This document shows, piece after piece, positions 1 through 11,302 of a stretch of DNA of 64,000 nt. The translations under genes and the position numbers were made by a program. How positions within the stretch are numbered: position 1 is the first letter of the stretch; every line of letters begins with the position of its first letter. The notes under the pieces were generated by a model. It was not told the DNA's origin and made no database searches. It saw only the letters and a program-made list of their open reading frames with translations. This DNA comes from Symsagittifera roscoffensis (Eukaryota; Xenacoelomorpha; Acoela; Convolutidae), in NCBI RefSeq assembly GCF_963678635.1, contig NC_087066.1, positions 67,157,477 to 67,221,476 on the forward strand. Reading direction: 5' to 3'.

Positions 1-94
1 TTGGGTGGTTAAGTAGTCAAATTTGACCAGAAAGAGAAAAAAACACGAATTTTACGTTATAAGTCGAAACAAAAATATCCAAGTCCAAAACTCA

Positions 95-608
95 AACAAG
101 ACTGCTCGTATCAGAGAGAAACCCTTAATGTTCCGAATGCCTTTTGAGTTTTATGGAGCAGTAATAGCAAAAAAATGTATTAAAAAAAAATTTTTTTTTT
201 CTAAACTTTGAAGTTTTTTTGTAAAAAACATCCCCCCACACGCCATATAAAGTACAAAAGGATAGTTTTTGATCCTTGTAACAAATCAATTATGGCAAAC
301 AAGCTTCTTTCAACCCATTTAGAACGATTTCTAAGACGGATTAAATCTCTGCTTACGAGTTAATAGCGCGAAATATATCGCGCATTAATTGTCCCAAACT
401 GGCAACCTTTAAACCCCCATAACTTTACAAAAAATGGTCACAGGTGAAATATCTTTTCAAATTTCAGCTTAGGACAACAATAGCTTTCAAATGATATTTT
501 AAAAAATTTTATCAAAAATGGCTACTTAAATAGTCGAAATTTCTCTGAAGAAAAAAACCCACCCCGAGCACAAATATTCCGTAACTTTCGTATCGAAAGT
601 CGGGAAAA
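95..608 (+). repeat. Family A dispersed repeat, copy 1
   Basis: Starts with the family A left end (aacaagactgctcgtatc), followed by a degenerate form of the left hairpin, a body with the gcgcgaaatatatcgcgc inner palindrome, and ends with the right-end hairpin actttcgtatcgaaagt and gtcgg. The same order of landmarks is found in every long copy in this window. It has no coding capacity, so it is a non-autonomous element of unknown class. Confidence 0.8.
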
Positions 609-912
609 TAATGGGTGCAAAGGTGCTTTTAATGATGACCATTAACTCTTTATGCTAGGATTAGACATCCTCAATTTTTATGTCAGCACATTTGTTTTCC
701 ATAATCTAGTTCACAACGAACTCTAGACCATTTATCAAGGAATTTAGCTAAAACAGAACTTTTGCTTTCCGTATTTGCTTTCCAGATGATTCAGAACCTC
801 TCATCAAAATTGGGTGGTTATCTAGTGAAATTTGACCAAAAAGAGAAAAAACAAAGCGAGCACGATTTTTAAGTTAAAAGTCGAAACAAAAATATCCAAG
901 CCCAAAACTCAA

Positions 913-1430
913 ACAAGACTGCTCGTATCAGGGAGAAGCCCTGAATGTTCCGACTGTCTTTTGAGGTTTATGGAGCAGTAATAACAAAAAAAGTAATAAA
1001 ATAAAATGAAATTTTTTTTCTACAATTTGAAAGTTTTTTATGAAAAACATCACCCCACACGCCATATAAAGTACAAAAAGACAGATTTGGCTCCTTGTAA
1101 CCAATCAATTATGGCAAATAAGCTTCTTTCAACCAATTTAGAACGATTTCTAAGACTGATTAAATCCCTGCTTACGCGTTAGTAGCGCGAAATATATCGC
1201 GCGTTAATTGTCCCAAATTGGCAATCTTTAAGCCCCCATAACTTTACGAAAAATGGTCACAGGTGAAATATCTTTTCAAATTTAAGCTCAGGACAACAAT
1301 AGCTTTCAAATGATATTTAAAAATTTTTGTCAAAAATGGCTAGTTAAAGAGTCGAAATTTCTCTGAAAAAAAACCCACCCCGAACACAAATATTCCGTTA
1401 CTTTCGTATCGAAAGTCGGGACAATAATGG
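913..1430 (+). repeat. Family A dispersed repeat, copy 2
   Basis: Forward copy lying in the second unit of the tandem duplication. It has the left end aacaagactgctcgtatca, a left hairpin with one change from consensus (cagggagaagccctg), the ccccacacgccatataaag block, the inner gcgcgaaatatatcgcgc palindrome and the right-end actttcgtatcgaaagt hairpin. Confidence 0.85.
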
Positions 1431-1940
1431 TTCCAAAGGTGCTTTTAATGATGATCATTAACTCTTTATGCTAGGATTAGACATCCTCAATTTTTATGTC
1501 AACACATTTTTTTCCTTAATCTAGTTCACAGCGTACTCTAGACCATTTAGCAAGGAATTTAGCCAAAACAGGGTTTTTGCTTTCCGTATTTTTGTGTTCT
1601 GTATAAAATTTTTTGTTAATGAAGATAACTGATTACCAAAGCGTTATTTTTGACAACGATTTTTTTTGGCCTGTGAACCAATTTCAAGTCTCCATTTTCA
1701 TTAAATCAATTTCAAAGATCCAGCCCTGAATCGTGAGAAGTCGCAGAAAAAAAGGGAAAGGTGAACAAAATAAATCGTTTCACCGTTAGAAAACGAAAAA
1801 TAAGACTAGCCTATCCTGTGACTGTAGTGAGTTTCAAACAATCGTGACATAATAATTATTTTTGAACTTTTTTTTCAAATATTAGTTTTATCACAAATTG
1901 GCTTAAAATTCAAACTCGCAATTTTTGCTCGCGTTTTATT

Positions 1941-2463
1941 ATTATTGTTCCAACTTTCGATACGAAAGTTACGGAATTTTTGTGCTCGGGGTGGGTTTTT
2001 TTTCTGTAACTAGCCATTTTTGACGGAATTTTTTGTATCATTCAAAAAGTATTGTTTTCTTGAGCTTAAATTTGAAAAGATATTTCACCTGTGATCATTT
2101 TTTGTAAAATTATGCGGGTTTAAAGATTGCCATTTTGGCCAATTTGGTACAATCAACGCGCGATATATTTTGCGCTTTTAACGCGTAAGCGGAGATTTAA
2201 TCCGTCTTAGAAATCGTTCCAAATTGGTTGAAAGAAGCTTATTTGCCATAACTGGATTGCTGCAATGAGCGAAATCTATGCTTTTGTATTTTATATGGCG
2301 TGTGGGGGGATGATTTCATTTAAAAAAAAAAGATCTCAAATTTCAGAAAATTTTTTTTATTTTGTTTTATTAGGTTTATTTTTTTTTATGTTACAACTGC
2401 TCCATAAACCTTAAAAGGCAGTCGAAACATTCAGGGTTTGGCCCTGATACGAGCAGTCTTGTT
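1941..2463 (-). repeat. Family A dispersed repeat, copy 3 (inverted)
   Basis: Reverse-orientation copy. It begins (plus strand) with the right-end hairpin actttcgatacgaaagt and ends with a mutated left hairpin and gagcagtcttgtt. It stands inverted to copies 1 and 2, so the first 3 kb form a large imperfect inverted repeat. Confidence 0.85.
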
Positions 2464-2469
2464 GCTTTT

Positions 2470-2980
2470 GGTTCCGACTTTCGTAACGAAAATAACAGAA
2501 TATTTGTGCTCGGGGTGGTTTTTTTTCTTCAGACAAATTTCTACTTTTTAACTAGCCGTTTTTGACAAAAATTTTATATATCATTCAAAAAGTATTGTTG
2601 TCTTGAGCTTAAAATTGAAAAGATATTTTGCCTGTGATCATTTTTTGGTAAAGTTATGGGGGTTTAAGGATTGCTATTTTGGCCAATTTGGGACAATTAA
2701 CGCGAGATATATTTCGCGCTAGTAACGCCTGAGCGGAGATTTAATCCGCTAAAGAAAATGTTCCAAAACGGTTAAAGGAAGCTTTATTTGCCATAATTTT
2801 TTTGTTACTAGGATTGAAATCTATCACATTGGATTTTATATGGCGTGTGGGGGGATGATTTTCAAAAAAAATTCCTTTTGTTTTTATTCCATTTGATGTT
2901 TTTATGTTATTACTGCCCCATAGACATTGAAAGGCAGTCAGAATATTCACGGCTTCGCCCCAATACAAGCAGTCTTGTTC
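2470..2980 (-). repeat. Family A dispersed repeat, copy 4 (inverted)
   Basis: A second reverse copy, starting about seven bases after the end of copy 3, so the two are nearly head-to-tail. Left and right landmarks are present, but the hairpins carry substitutions (tcacggcttcgcccca instead of a perfect stem). The adjacency suggests insertion next to, or duplication of, copy 3. Confidence 0.8.
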
Positions 2981-4835
2981 TATTTATGTTCTCTCTCCTT
3001 GAACTTTTCACTAGTTAGTGGGAGTTTACCACATGATTTATCACGTATTATTGTATATTAGGCCTCTTGATATATAGTACACATAGAGAAGAGGGTTATC
3101 TACAGCACAAAAAATAGAAAACTTCTTGAAGTTTTTTGTTCGCTCAACATCAAAACAGTGACAAATAATTAACTTCAATTTTTTGACATTTGTTTTTTTT
3201 GAATAAAAGTAAAAGTAGGTGGCAAAGTCAAAAGCTTTGCCAATTCTTTGTGAAGGGTAGAATTAAGTTTTTACCCTAGTTCATATCAGCCATAATGTTA
3301 TAATTTAATGAAGGTTTTCACTGAGTTTGAAGACCCAATATGTTTTTATAGTTTAATCAATGCGCATGCCGATTTTTGTAAAAATAGCACAATGTACAGA
3401 AAAAAAGTACTTGTTAAAATCAGACAAGGTGAACAAAGGGGAACACGCGCCAACATCTTTGTTTTTTTGGACAAAATCGTTCCAAAAAATGCTTAAAAAC
3501 GACGCCGTTTTGTGAACAAATTTCAGAATCGGACAATGTGAACAAAAAATTTGAAGATTTTCAAGTGATTTATGCATTTTTGCCGGCAGCGTAACCTGAA
3601 AATGACTCGAAGACTGCAAAAATAAATGAATCGCGATTGTACAATAACCGCGCTTGTACAATAAGTGAACTGCTTCCATAGATCAGCACGCAAAAGCGGG
3701 TCTAGGACTTTTCGAGGACGGATTTTCAAAAAAACTTCCAATCTAAAAACCCTATTTTGAGCAAACTAATAGCTCCGCACGCAAAAATAATGAAAAAAAC
3801 AAGCCAAAACGTGGTAGTTTTTTGCAGTTTCTTGAAAGAAACTTTGACTAAAACATATTCGTTTTTTTTTGGCGCGTGTTTCCACCTCAAAATTGGCATT
3901 TGTTAGCAGGAAAGGCGCCATCAGAAAAAATGTTAGCCAAAAATGGAGTCGTAAAATAGTACGAAAAGTAGGACATTTTGGACTACCCAGTCAGCCCCCT
4001 ATATCTGGCCCTGTCAGCACGCCTTTCTTTAAAATAGTATATTATCAGATGTACCACAAATAATAATAAAGTTGAGTACTTAACCTATTGTCAAAACTTG
4101 AATTTTAAATTTCGTTTTTCTTCAACTTGTGTTGTTATTAGATTGAAATTAATGAGGACATAGCTTGTTTAAAATCATAGGAGAATTAACGTATTGCAGT
4201 TTGTTTTTCGAATATTGGGCCCGAAATTTTTTTTCTAAAAACGGTCATTTCTGCTTTTTGGTCAAACTGAAATCACACTAAAACTTCTGAGTCAATTACT
4301 ACCAAAGCTATATCAAATTAATCTCTTACGTGAACCAACAAAATCTAGGAAGGTATATTTTCCAAAAATTTTTATTAAAATATTTATTTTTGGTTGATAG
4401 TAAAAAATGACAATTTTATTTAGAACCATTTTTTAACACAGTTTATGCATTTTACGCAATCTCTTGGGCATCAAATTCTTCTAAATTTTGATGCGCTAAA
4501 AAAGAGGCTCACCTTGATATAAATTGTCCCCAATTGACCCAGTATTTTTTGCGCAATATCATGTTGCCTGAAAAAGTTGAAATGATCGTTTTCAAGGCAA
4601 AATTTTGAACCCAAATTTTGCAAAACAATTTGCTCTTTGTCAATTCTGTTCCCTTTTTGGGCCCGAATTTTGCAAAACTTTATGCATTTTTTCAATTCTT
4701 CTAAAAATTAAGACAAGAGCTATGTCTTCATTTTCCTCAACCTAATTTCAACACATAAATCAGCATCTAATGGAATTTTTCATAATTCATTGGTTCAAAA
4801 ATTGAATTAAAAAACTTTTTTCTTAGCTTTGAACT
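2981..4835. other. Intergenic, no gene recognised
   Basis: No supported gene. The stretch at about 3850-4040 (ggcgcgtgtttcc ... ctatatctggccctgtcagc) is loosely repeated at about 13090-13260 (ggcgagcgctctc ... ttatctgtacctgcagggc), so it is probably an old transposable-element fragment. The short ORFs here have no signal of real coding. Confidence 0.5.
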
Positions 4836-5110
4836 TTTTTGTTGTTGTTCCGACCATTGAAAATGGGGAGGAACTTTGTATTCGGGAGTGTTTCGGGTTC
4901 TTTTTTTGTTTTCCACGCAAATCAGCCATCACAATTAATAATGGGACGCAAAATCGGGTACCACAAACAATCATCGGTCGAACGATTTATCATAATGCCT
5001 CCTTTCAGTCGTGTTTTGAACAAAAAAAATTCAAAATTTGTTTCCCAGTTTCGAGAAAACCCGGTTTGAAATTTTTGTTTTTCGTCTATTTTTGAGCGTG
5101 TAAAGCCATC
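4836..5110 (+). repeat. Family B dispersed repeat
   Basis: Landmarks are gaccattgaaaatgggg, aggaactttgtattcggg, a run of tttttgttttccacgc, and cagtcgtgttttgaac. The same order, with many substitutions, is seen near 8870-9115 and 32475-32700 on this strand and near 31745-31945 and 62095-62290 inverted. No protein signal is seen. It is an unclassified interspersed repeat. Confidence 0.65.
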
Positions 5111-5405
5111 GAGTAATGTTCTTTACATATAAAATTTACCAATTTAGGTTTAAAATTTCTTGATTTACTAAAAAGTTAGTTTTGGAAGCCTCATTTAGCG
5201 GTTCTCTGGCAATAAAACATAATTTATTTGGCAATAAAAGAAAATATTTGATTTTTTAGTGCAGTTGGTGGTCAAAATAGAAAAAATATATATTATTTTT
5301 TAGTTGGAAAACAGCTCGAGTTAGAAATCTTTATAGAAAATTGTCGGAAAAATAATAATTAAAAATCATGAGATGACTTTTTTGCAATATACTGAAGTGT
5401 TTCAG

Positions 5406-5740
5406 GAAACAGAAAATCGGACAACATGCCTCGGGACCTGCCGAGATTCGAACTGTCGATCATTAACGAAGTGCCCTCTTTTATGGAGACATACACGAGA
5501 CGTCACTCAACCAACCACTCACAGCATCATTTAAGCAGCACAGCTCACAACAACAACAGCCTCCACACAATGACTCAATCTAATTCGATCGGTTCAGGCG
5601 ACATCGGTTCCCTTGCACGGCTGAGTCACTCGGGCTCGACCAGCTTAACTGTTGGCCCCACGCTAAATCACCCGACAGCCGATAGATCGAATGAATTTAA
5701 TGGAAAATCACGCCACCTCGATATAGCTGCAGATTCTTGA
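5406..5740 (+). CDS. Terminal exon of an unrecognised gene
   Basis: A GC-richer island in AT-rich DNA opens after a good acceptor (gtgtttcag, 5397-5405) and stays open to TGA at 5738-5740, about 110 codons. With the acceptor as the start, the first two bases complete a codon from an upstream exon, so the ATG at 5426 need not be the true start. The N-terminal part (PRDLPRFELSIINEVPSF) looks folded or conserved. The rest is a Ser/Thr/His/Asn-rich low-complexity tail with no membrane segment, typical of a cytoplasmic C-terminus. I do not recognise the family. No matching upstream exon was found between 1 and 5400, so the rest of the gene either lies across a long intron to the left or this is an exon remnant. 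Codon composition supports real coding. Confidence 0.5.
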
Positions 5741-7360
5741 ATCAAATTCAGACAATCGATTAAATCTGACTTCTTAAACTTAGTACTCTGACATTAATTT
5801 TTAGTTGGATTATTTTATCAGCTATCGTATTCTCAATTTCAATTTAATTTTTCCATTTTTTCATATTTTAACAGTTTCCGAAGACTCAGTAAAGCGTAAA
5901 ATGTTGAAAAGTAGATAAGGTACTTTTGTCGAGAATTCTAGACAAGCTTAGATCCATTTAAAAGTCCGAGACATTGGAACGAGATAAGATTCAGTTGTCT
6001 TTCTTTAGAAACGACTTTTTTTGTCTTTTTTTGACTTAGACCTTCAAATAATCTTCACAGAATCAGTTAATTTGGAAGAGAAGGGACTTAAAATAGACCC
6101 GCCTCATCTAAATTTAATGTATGGGTCGGGTTTCCCTGGAGAGCATCGTTTGTCCATTAAGCCGTCTAGAGAACCAAGGAATCTTTTACGGAAGTCAAGA
6201 TTAAAAAATTGAAGCAACTATTTCCTTTTGGCTCATATCACCTTACCCTGAACGCTTGCCTTTAATTACCGAAGAGAAAAATTTTGTAAGGGTTTCACCC
6301 TCAGCGCCTTTGTTTTTTAAAGGAGAGATAAAGTCTAATTATTTTTGAGGGTCTAGCATTGACATTTGATGAAGATTTTGAAATAGTAGACTTCCCCTTT
6401 GAGTTTAATTTCAAAGCTGAACCGAATAATTTTAGACATAAATTCATTATTTATTAAGCCGCAAACGTTCATCGGGATTGAAAAAATAATCAAAAAATTG
6501 AAACTAGGGCGCGTGGGTGGGCCGGAAGGTTTAGACGAAGGCACTAAGTTTAATTAAATAATCAAATCCAAATTCCTATAATACGGAGGGCAAAATTGTG
6601 ACGGCTCAGAGCTCTGTCATTTCGTTGGTGGTTATAATGTCTGATAAAACTGTTTATTTATTGTCAGTAGACTGATTCTCAGACTAAATTTAATAAGTTA
6701 AATATTAAAAAAGACTTCATGTCTGATTTACTCGGCTTATACGCTTCAGGGTTCAAAAGTCAAATTTTGATTCCTATTTAAGCAGGCTAAAATTGAAACA
6801 TTACGAGGCCAAACTGTTCACTGGAAAGCCGCGCACAATTTGGTGCACAGAAATAAAAATTATGTAATCTTTGTGTTTACTTTGAAAAACTATTGCAACG
6901 TAATACAGATTCAAAATATTAATTATTGTGGTTATTTCCAAAAATTTACCGGGTAGAATTTTGACACAAAACTTTAACAAATAAAAAAGCGTTGATTAGC
7001 TAATCTATCTGCTAATCCAGCTATGAGCTAGAGCAGATTTTTTATTCTTCAGAATAATGCAAGTCTATCAACGAGTACCTAATAAGTCTATAGATCTTCA
7101 GTCACACTTGTATACTCTACTCCACCGTCATCTTACTGACTGTTAAAATACTGGCATTACTACAATCTGTGCACTCTCAATTTTGACAAATTTGTATCGC
7201 TGGGTGTTCAGTGATTTATTCATGGCAAAATTACACTTCTTAGAGTTGATTCATCGATTAAACACGCCATTGCTAAAAACTTATTCACACTGATTCATTC
7301 AGCAATGAGCATATGTGTAAGTTCAACCCGGGAATACAAGGTTAAAAACAAGATTATAAC
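5741..7360. other. Intergenic, nothing recognised
   Basis: AT-rich sequence with no supported gene. A short motif (cattacgaggccaaa) at about 6801 recurs at about 8679, hinting at another weak repeat. Confidence 0.5.
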
Positions 7361-7530
7361 AATCCATACAAGACTGCTCGTATAAAGGCGAAGCCCTGAA
7401 TGATCCGACTGCGTTTTATTTTCTATTGAGTATTTCAAAATAAAATAATTGAAGAATTTTCAAAAGAAAGTTAAAAAAGAATTTTGATGTTCTTTTTTGA
7501 AAATCATCCCCCCTGAAAAATGCCATTTTT
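7361..7530 (+). repeat. Family A repeat, diverged fragment
   Basis: Shows the left end caagactgctcgtat, a partly decayed left hairpin (aaggcgaagccctga) and the atcatccccc block, then loses similarity. The right two thirds of the element are missing. Confidence 0.65.
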
Positions 7531-8869
7531 TTGAAAAATGATCCTTTTTTGAAAAATAATCATATAGTTACGAGTTGAAAATCTCAAATGATGTACCGCA
7601 AATAACAGTCTTGAATTGCTATAGTTTCAAAAAATTGTTGCTGTGAGCTCATATGATTGTCCTTTTGAGATTTTGTAGGAGAAGAACGTTATAAGACTCA
7701 ACTAGAGCTTCAGGAAAAAAGTCAATAGTGCAAATCTTAGGTACCAGAATGAATAAACGTTAGCGCAGCAAAAAACTTGATTTAAATCCATCGCTGATAA
7801 TCTTGTATTTTATTGAAAAAACCATCATTCAAAACAACGCGCTGTTTTAATCACCCCATTGAACAGGATGCAGAGAATTACAAACGTTGAAGCCCAATTT
7901 CCAAATTTTTTTCTTATAATTTATAACTGATTAAATAAAAAACCTATGCAACATCTAGGGTTAATGAGAGAAAACTTTTCATTTCAATCCAATACGCGAT
8001 AATACACAGTCATAAAAATTTTACAGTAGTTATATTTGTCAATTGGGTTGCTGCGACTGTCATCTTGGCTCAGTGGAAATCTTGTTTACACGGACTTTTT
8101 ATTTTTCATTCAAAATTTTTTTTTGATAACTCACAGCAAGCTTAATTAAGTGGTTTTTTGGTAACTTGGTGGCTCAATAAAAGTTGTTTTAATTAATAAA
8201 CGCAAGCGTGTTTACACCTTAATTTCTAAAAAAAACTTTCATTTCATCGGTAGCGTAATTTCTCGCGTGGATGCAAAAAATTACTAAAACATCAGCTGAA
8301 CATATATAAGTGTGCCTTAGTCCGTGTCAACTTTGTATACTGAAGCAAAAAACTTTTGATGACACTTGAGATCTGCTAATAAAGTCTTTCAATTTATCTC
8401 AACTGTCTTTGCTGTTGATTTTCGGAAAAACCGAATATTGATGAAATTTTCGAACAGTTATTCGAAAAAATTTTGTGTCAGCTTCTAATGAGATTTGTAG
8501 TTTTATCTAAGAAATTTCATAAAAACTTGAACCTTTTTTTAAATTGATTCCATACAAAAAATCAGAATACATAATAAAGAAAAAAAAATTTAATGAAAAA
8601 TTATACTGAATTGCACTCTAGAAAAATTTCTTAGCTTAAATAATTGTTTGACTACTTTTTTCGTTTTCGAGAAAACCTCATTACGAGGCCAAATTGTGCG
8701 TTTTGTGCATTGTACGCGGTTTCCGAAACAAGGACGCTCCCTTTGTTCTTCTTTTGTTCTTTCAATTCCTTTGGTCGTTCCGACAAATTTCTGACATGTT
8801 TAAATACTTGTCTATGGAATCCAGGAAAATACAGACACAAAATTGTGCACTTATCCAGACATCAATCAT
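7531..8869. other. Intergenic, nothing recognised
   Basis: No gene or clear repeat could be supported. The overlapping short ORFs on both strands near 8644-8894 are best explained as chance. Confidence 0.5.
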
Positions 8870-9115
8870 TTTTGTAAATAAATCCGATCATTGAAAATGC
8901 GAAGAAAAACTGTAGTAGGTTGTGTTTTATATTTTTAAATTTTCCACTCAAATCAAATACCACAAGAGATCATTGGGATAGTTTGAGTGATGTATCAAAT
9001 TGAAACCTTATTATTCGTCATTTGAATGACGTCAAAAATTTTCCAAAACTTGGCCCGGTAACAAAAAAATTAGTTTAAAAATCTTCAGTTGCTTTCTAAA
9101 TTCGAGCGGTTAAAA
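8870..9115 (+). repeat. Family B repeat, diverged copy
   Basis: Shares with the copy at 4836 the landmarks ccgatcattgaaaatg, ttttccactcaaatca, accacaa.agatcat and the cggt..aa...taatg end. It is more diverged than the first copy. Confidence 0.5.
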
Positions 9116-10440
9116 CTAATGCAACTCGATATTCTAAAAAACAAATTTTTTGATTTGACAAACTTCACGTGACATTTTTTGCTTTCACAAACTTCTTTAT
9201 GTGTAAAAAAAAATTTTGTGCAAAAAGTTTATTGATATTTTCTAAAGCATACATTTTATTTTATTTTTTCGGCTTTTTGTTTAATTTTCTTTAATTGTCA
9301 GCAATTGATGGCAAATATGCCCAAATAATCATCATAAAATATGATAGCTTTTTATTGATCAATATAAATTATGTAAACAATCACTTAAAAGAACCGTCTA
9401 GTAGATCGTCATTATAAAAAATCTGCCTATTTTTAGACGTCTCTGAGCGCAAAAAAAAAAGATTTTAATTGGGAAGATGGTGAAAAGTCATCGTTGTTTT
9501 TGTTAGAAAACTATTAAATCTTAATTTATAAGACTATTTTTATAATTAGTTAATTTTTTATAATTTGAAATTTCTGATGGTGAAATTTTTTATAATTTTT
9601 AATTTGAAAAGCTTAATAAGAAAATTTTGGTGAGATGTAAGCATTGGAGAAAACCGATACTATGAAAAAGAGGTAGAATATAAAATTTTTTAACTCTTCA
9701 TTTACTTTTTTGTGGCCTGCAGAAACTTATGAAGCAAGTTGTTCATTCTGATTCTGTGTCGTTTTGCAATTTTTTTTTTAAAAAGTCCAAAAAAGATTTG
9801 TGAGACAGTAATAGAGTTTTCGAGTTCTGGTAACAATCAAAAACTAATGGCGTTCATTAGAGTTGATTACTGATTTCTTTACTCGCTTATGACTAGGATG
9901 TAAAATGTAGAGTTCGTCGGATGTGACTATTTTGCTGAGAGTCACATAATTTTACAGAAAAATTTTAAAAATTCGTATAAATGAAGCTCTTTTACCTTTT
10001 ATTGTTCCAAAGTTCCCCTTTAAAAAAATTGTCTGGATAGTTGAGATTCATGATAAACTGTTGACTTTGAGATAAATTTCTCCATGATTTGGTTTGAAAG
10101 TTGACCCGTTTTATAACCCACCATACTGAACAACAGACTTAACATATAATTGGTAAAACTGGTTCAGTTGCAGTTTACTTCAACTCTCACGCAGTTGGTA
10201 AACGAGATTCCACATAATTTATAAAGCTTAGTAAAAACAACTTCCATGTTCCATGTGATATTTGAATTCAAAATTATTATCGAGATAACCAGATATTTGA
10301 TAACAGTTTTTTTTGCTCTATTTTATGTGTTCGTTGTTTCATTTTAATTAATTAGCTGTTTTTCATTCCGTTTTGTGATCGAACTGTTTTAGTTTTATCT
10401 ACCTTCAAAGCCAGTTTGCTTTTTTTCAACCGTTCTTTTG
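9116..10440. other. Intergenic, nothing recognised
   Basis: AT-rich sequence with long homopolymer runs and no supported gene or repeat. Confidence 0.5.
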
Positions 10441-10470
10441 CTTCGCCCTGATACGAGCAGTCTTGTTCTA
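10441..10470 (-). repeat. Family A left-end fragment (inverted)
   Basis: Thirty bases match the inverted left end, including cttcgccctgatacgagcag, with nothing of the body attached. It lies just before a diverged full copy in the opposite orientation. Confidence 0.6.
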
Positions 10471-10587
10471 TTTTAAACTTATTCGAACAGTAGGTTCCAC
10501 ATCGTTATGTTTTGGAGCCATTACTGTTCTCAATATAGGTAAGTGATTTGCCAAATAACATTTTGAAAGCCGAGGAAATCGGAGCCA

Positions 10588-11075
10588 AGACAACAAGACT
10601 GCTCGTATATCAGGGCAAGGCCCTGAATGTTCCGAGTGTCCCTTAATTTATATCGAGTAGTTTTTGGTAAAAGAAATCATTGAAAACCTAGACGTTTTGA
10701 ACAATATCCATGTGTAAAATTCTGAGTCTTACCAAGTTAATACGACCAATTAGCTAGCCTCAATTCAATTTGGAACGATTTTGTTGTGCGGGATAATTCG
10801 CCACGCGTAAATAACTCGCGTTACTATCTCAGCATCATGAATGCTCTTCAAAACGCACATAATTTAGACCAGAATATGGCAATTTTGGCAATTTTCAAAC
10901 CCCCAGAACTTTACAAAAAATTATCGGAGGTGAAATATCATTTAAAATTTGAACTCAGGAAGTCGATATCTTCAATGGGGGGTATAAAAATTTTTGTTGC
11001 AAATTTTTATTTTGATCGGTGAAAATTGACTGAATAAAAAAAACCACACCGAGCATAAATAAAAAGTCGGAACAA
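10588..11075 (+). repeat. Family A dispersed repeat, old full-length copy
   Basis: Has the left end caacaagactgctcgtat, a mutated left hairpin, a central cgcgtaaataactcgcg palindrome relic, the caaacccccagaactttac block, and a shortened right end (gcataaataaaaagtcgg) in which the right hairpin has been lost. It lies about 230 bp from the last recognised exon of the receptor gene. Confidence 0.75.
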
Positions 11076-11302
11076 TAATGAAAAATATTGGAAAGTATTG
11101 ATCAAACGAAACATGTTGAAGTTTTTCTAGACAATATATTGAGCCAATGAAATATTTTCAAAATTTGTACCCTTTAGTAACCGGCTCTCGAAAAAAAGTA
11201 AAACCCTTGAACAAAAATTATTTGTTAGATAAAATTAAAGTTTTATTAATTCGGTTTTTGGTAAACTTAAGGGTAGTTTTTTGGTGAGAGTAGACTACTG
11301 AC

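Larger units (their letters stand above)
1..1600 (+). repeat. Tandem duplication of a ~0.8 kb unit
   Basis: The block beginning ttgggtggtt at 1 recurs from about 810 with the same order of sequence (a Lys/Glu-like A-rich lead-in, a family A repeat, then a spacer containing the atgctaggattagacatcc motif) until about 1592, where the two copies diverge. The period is about 809 bp. Each unit contains one forward family A repeat, so the duplication arose after that repeat had inserted. Many substitutions separate the copies, so it is not recent. No gene is seen in it. Confidence 0.85.

Noticed and set aside
3353-3741. Overlapping ORFs near 3.3-3.7 kb
   Set aside because: Composition follows the local repeat-like sequence; no coherent coding signal in any frame.
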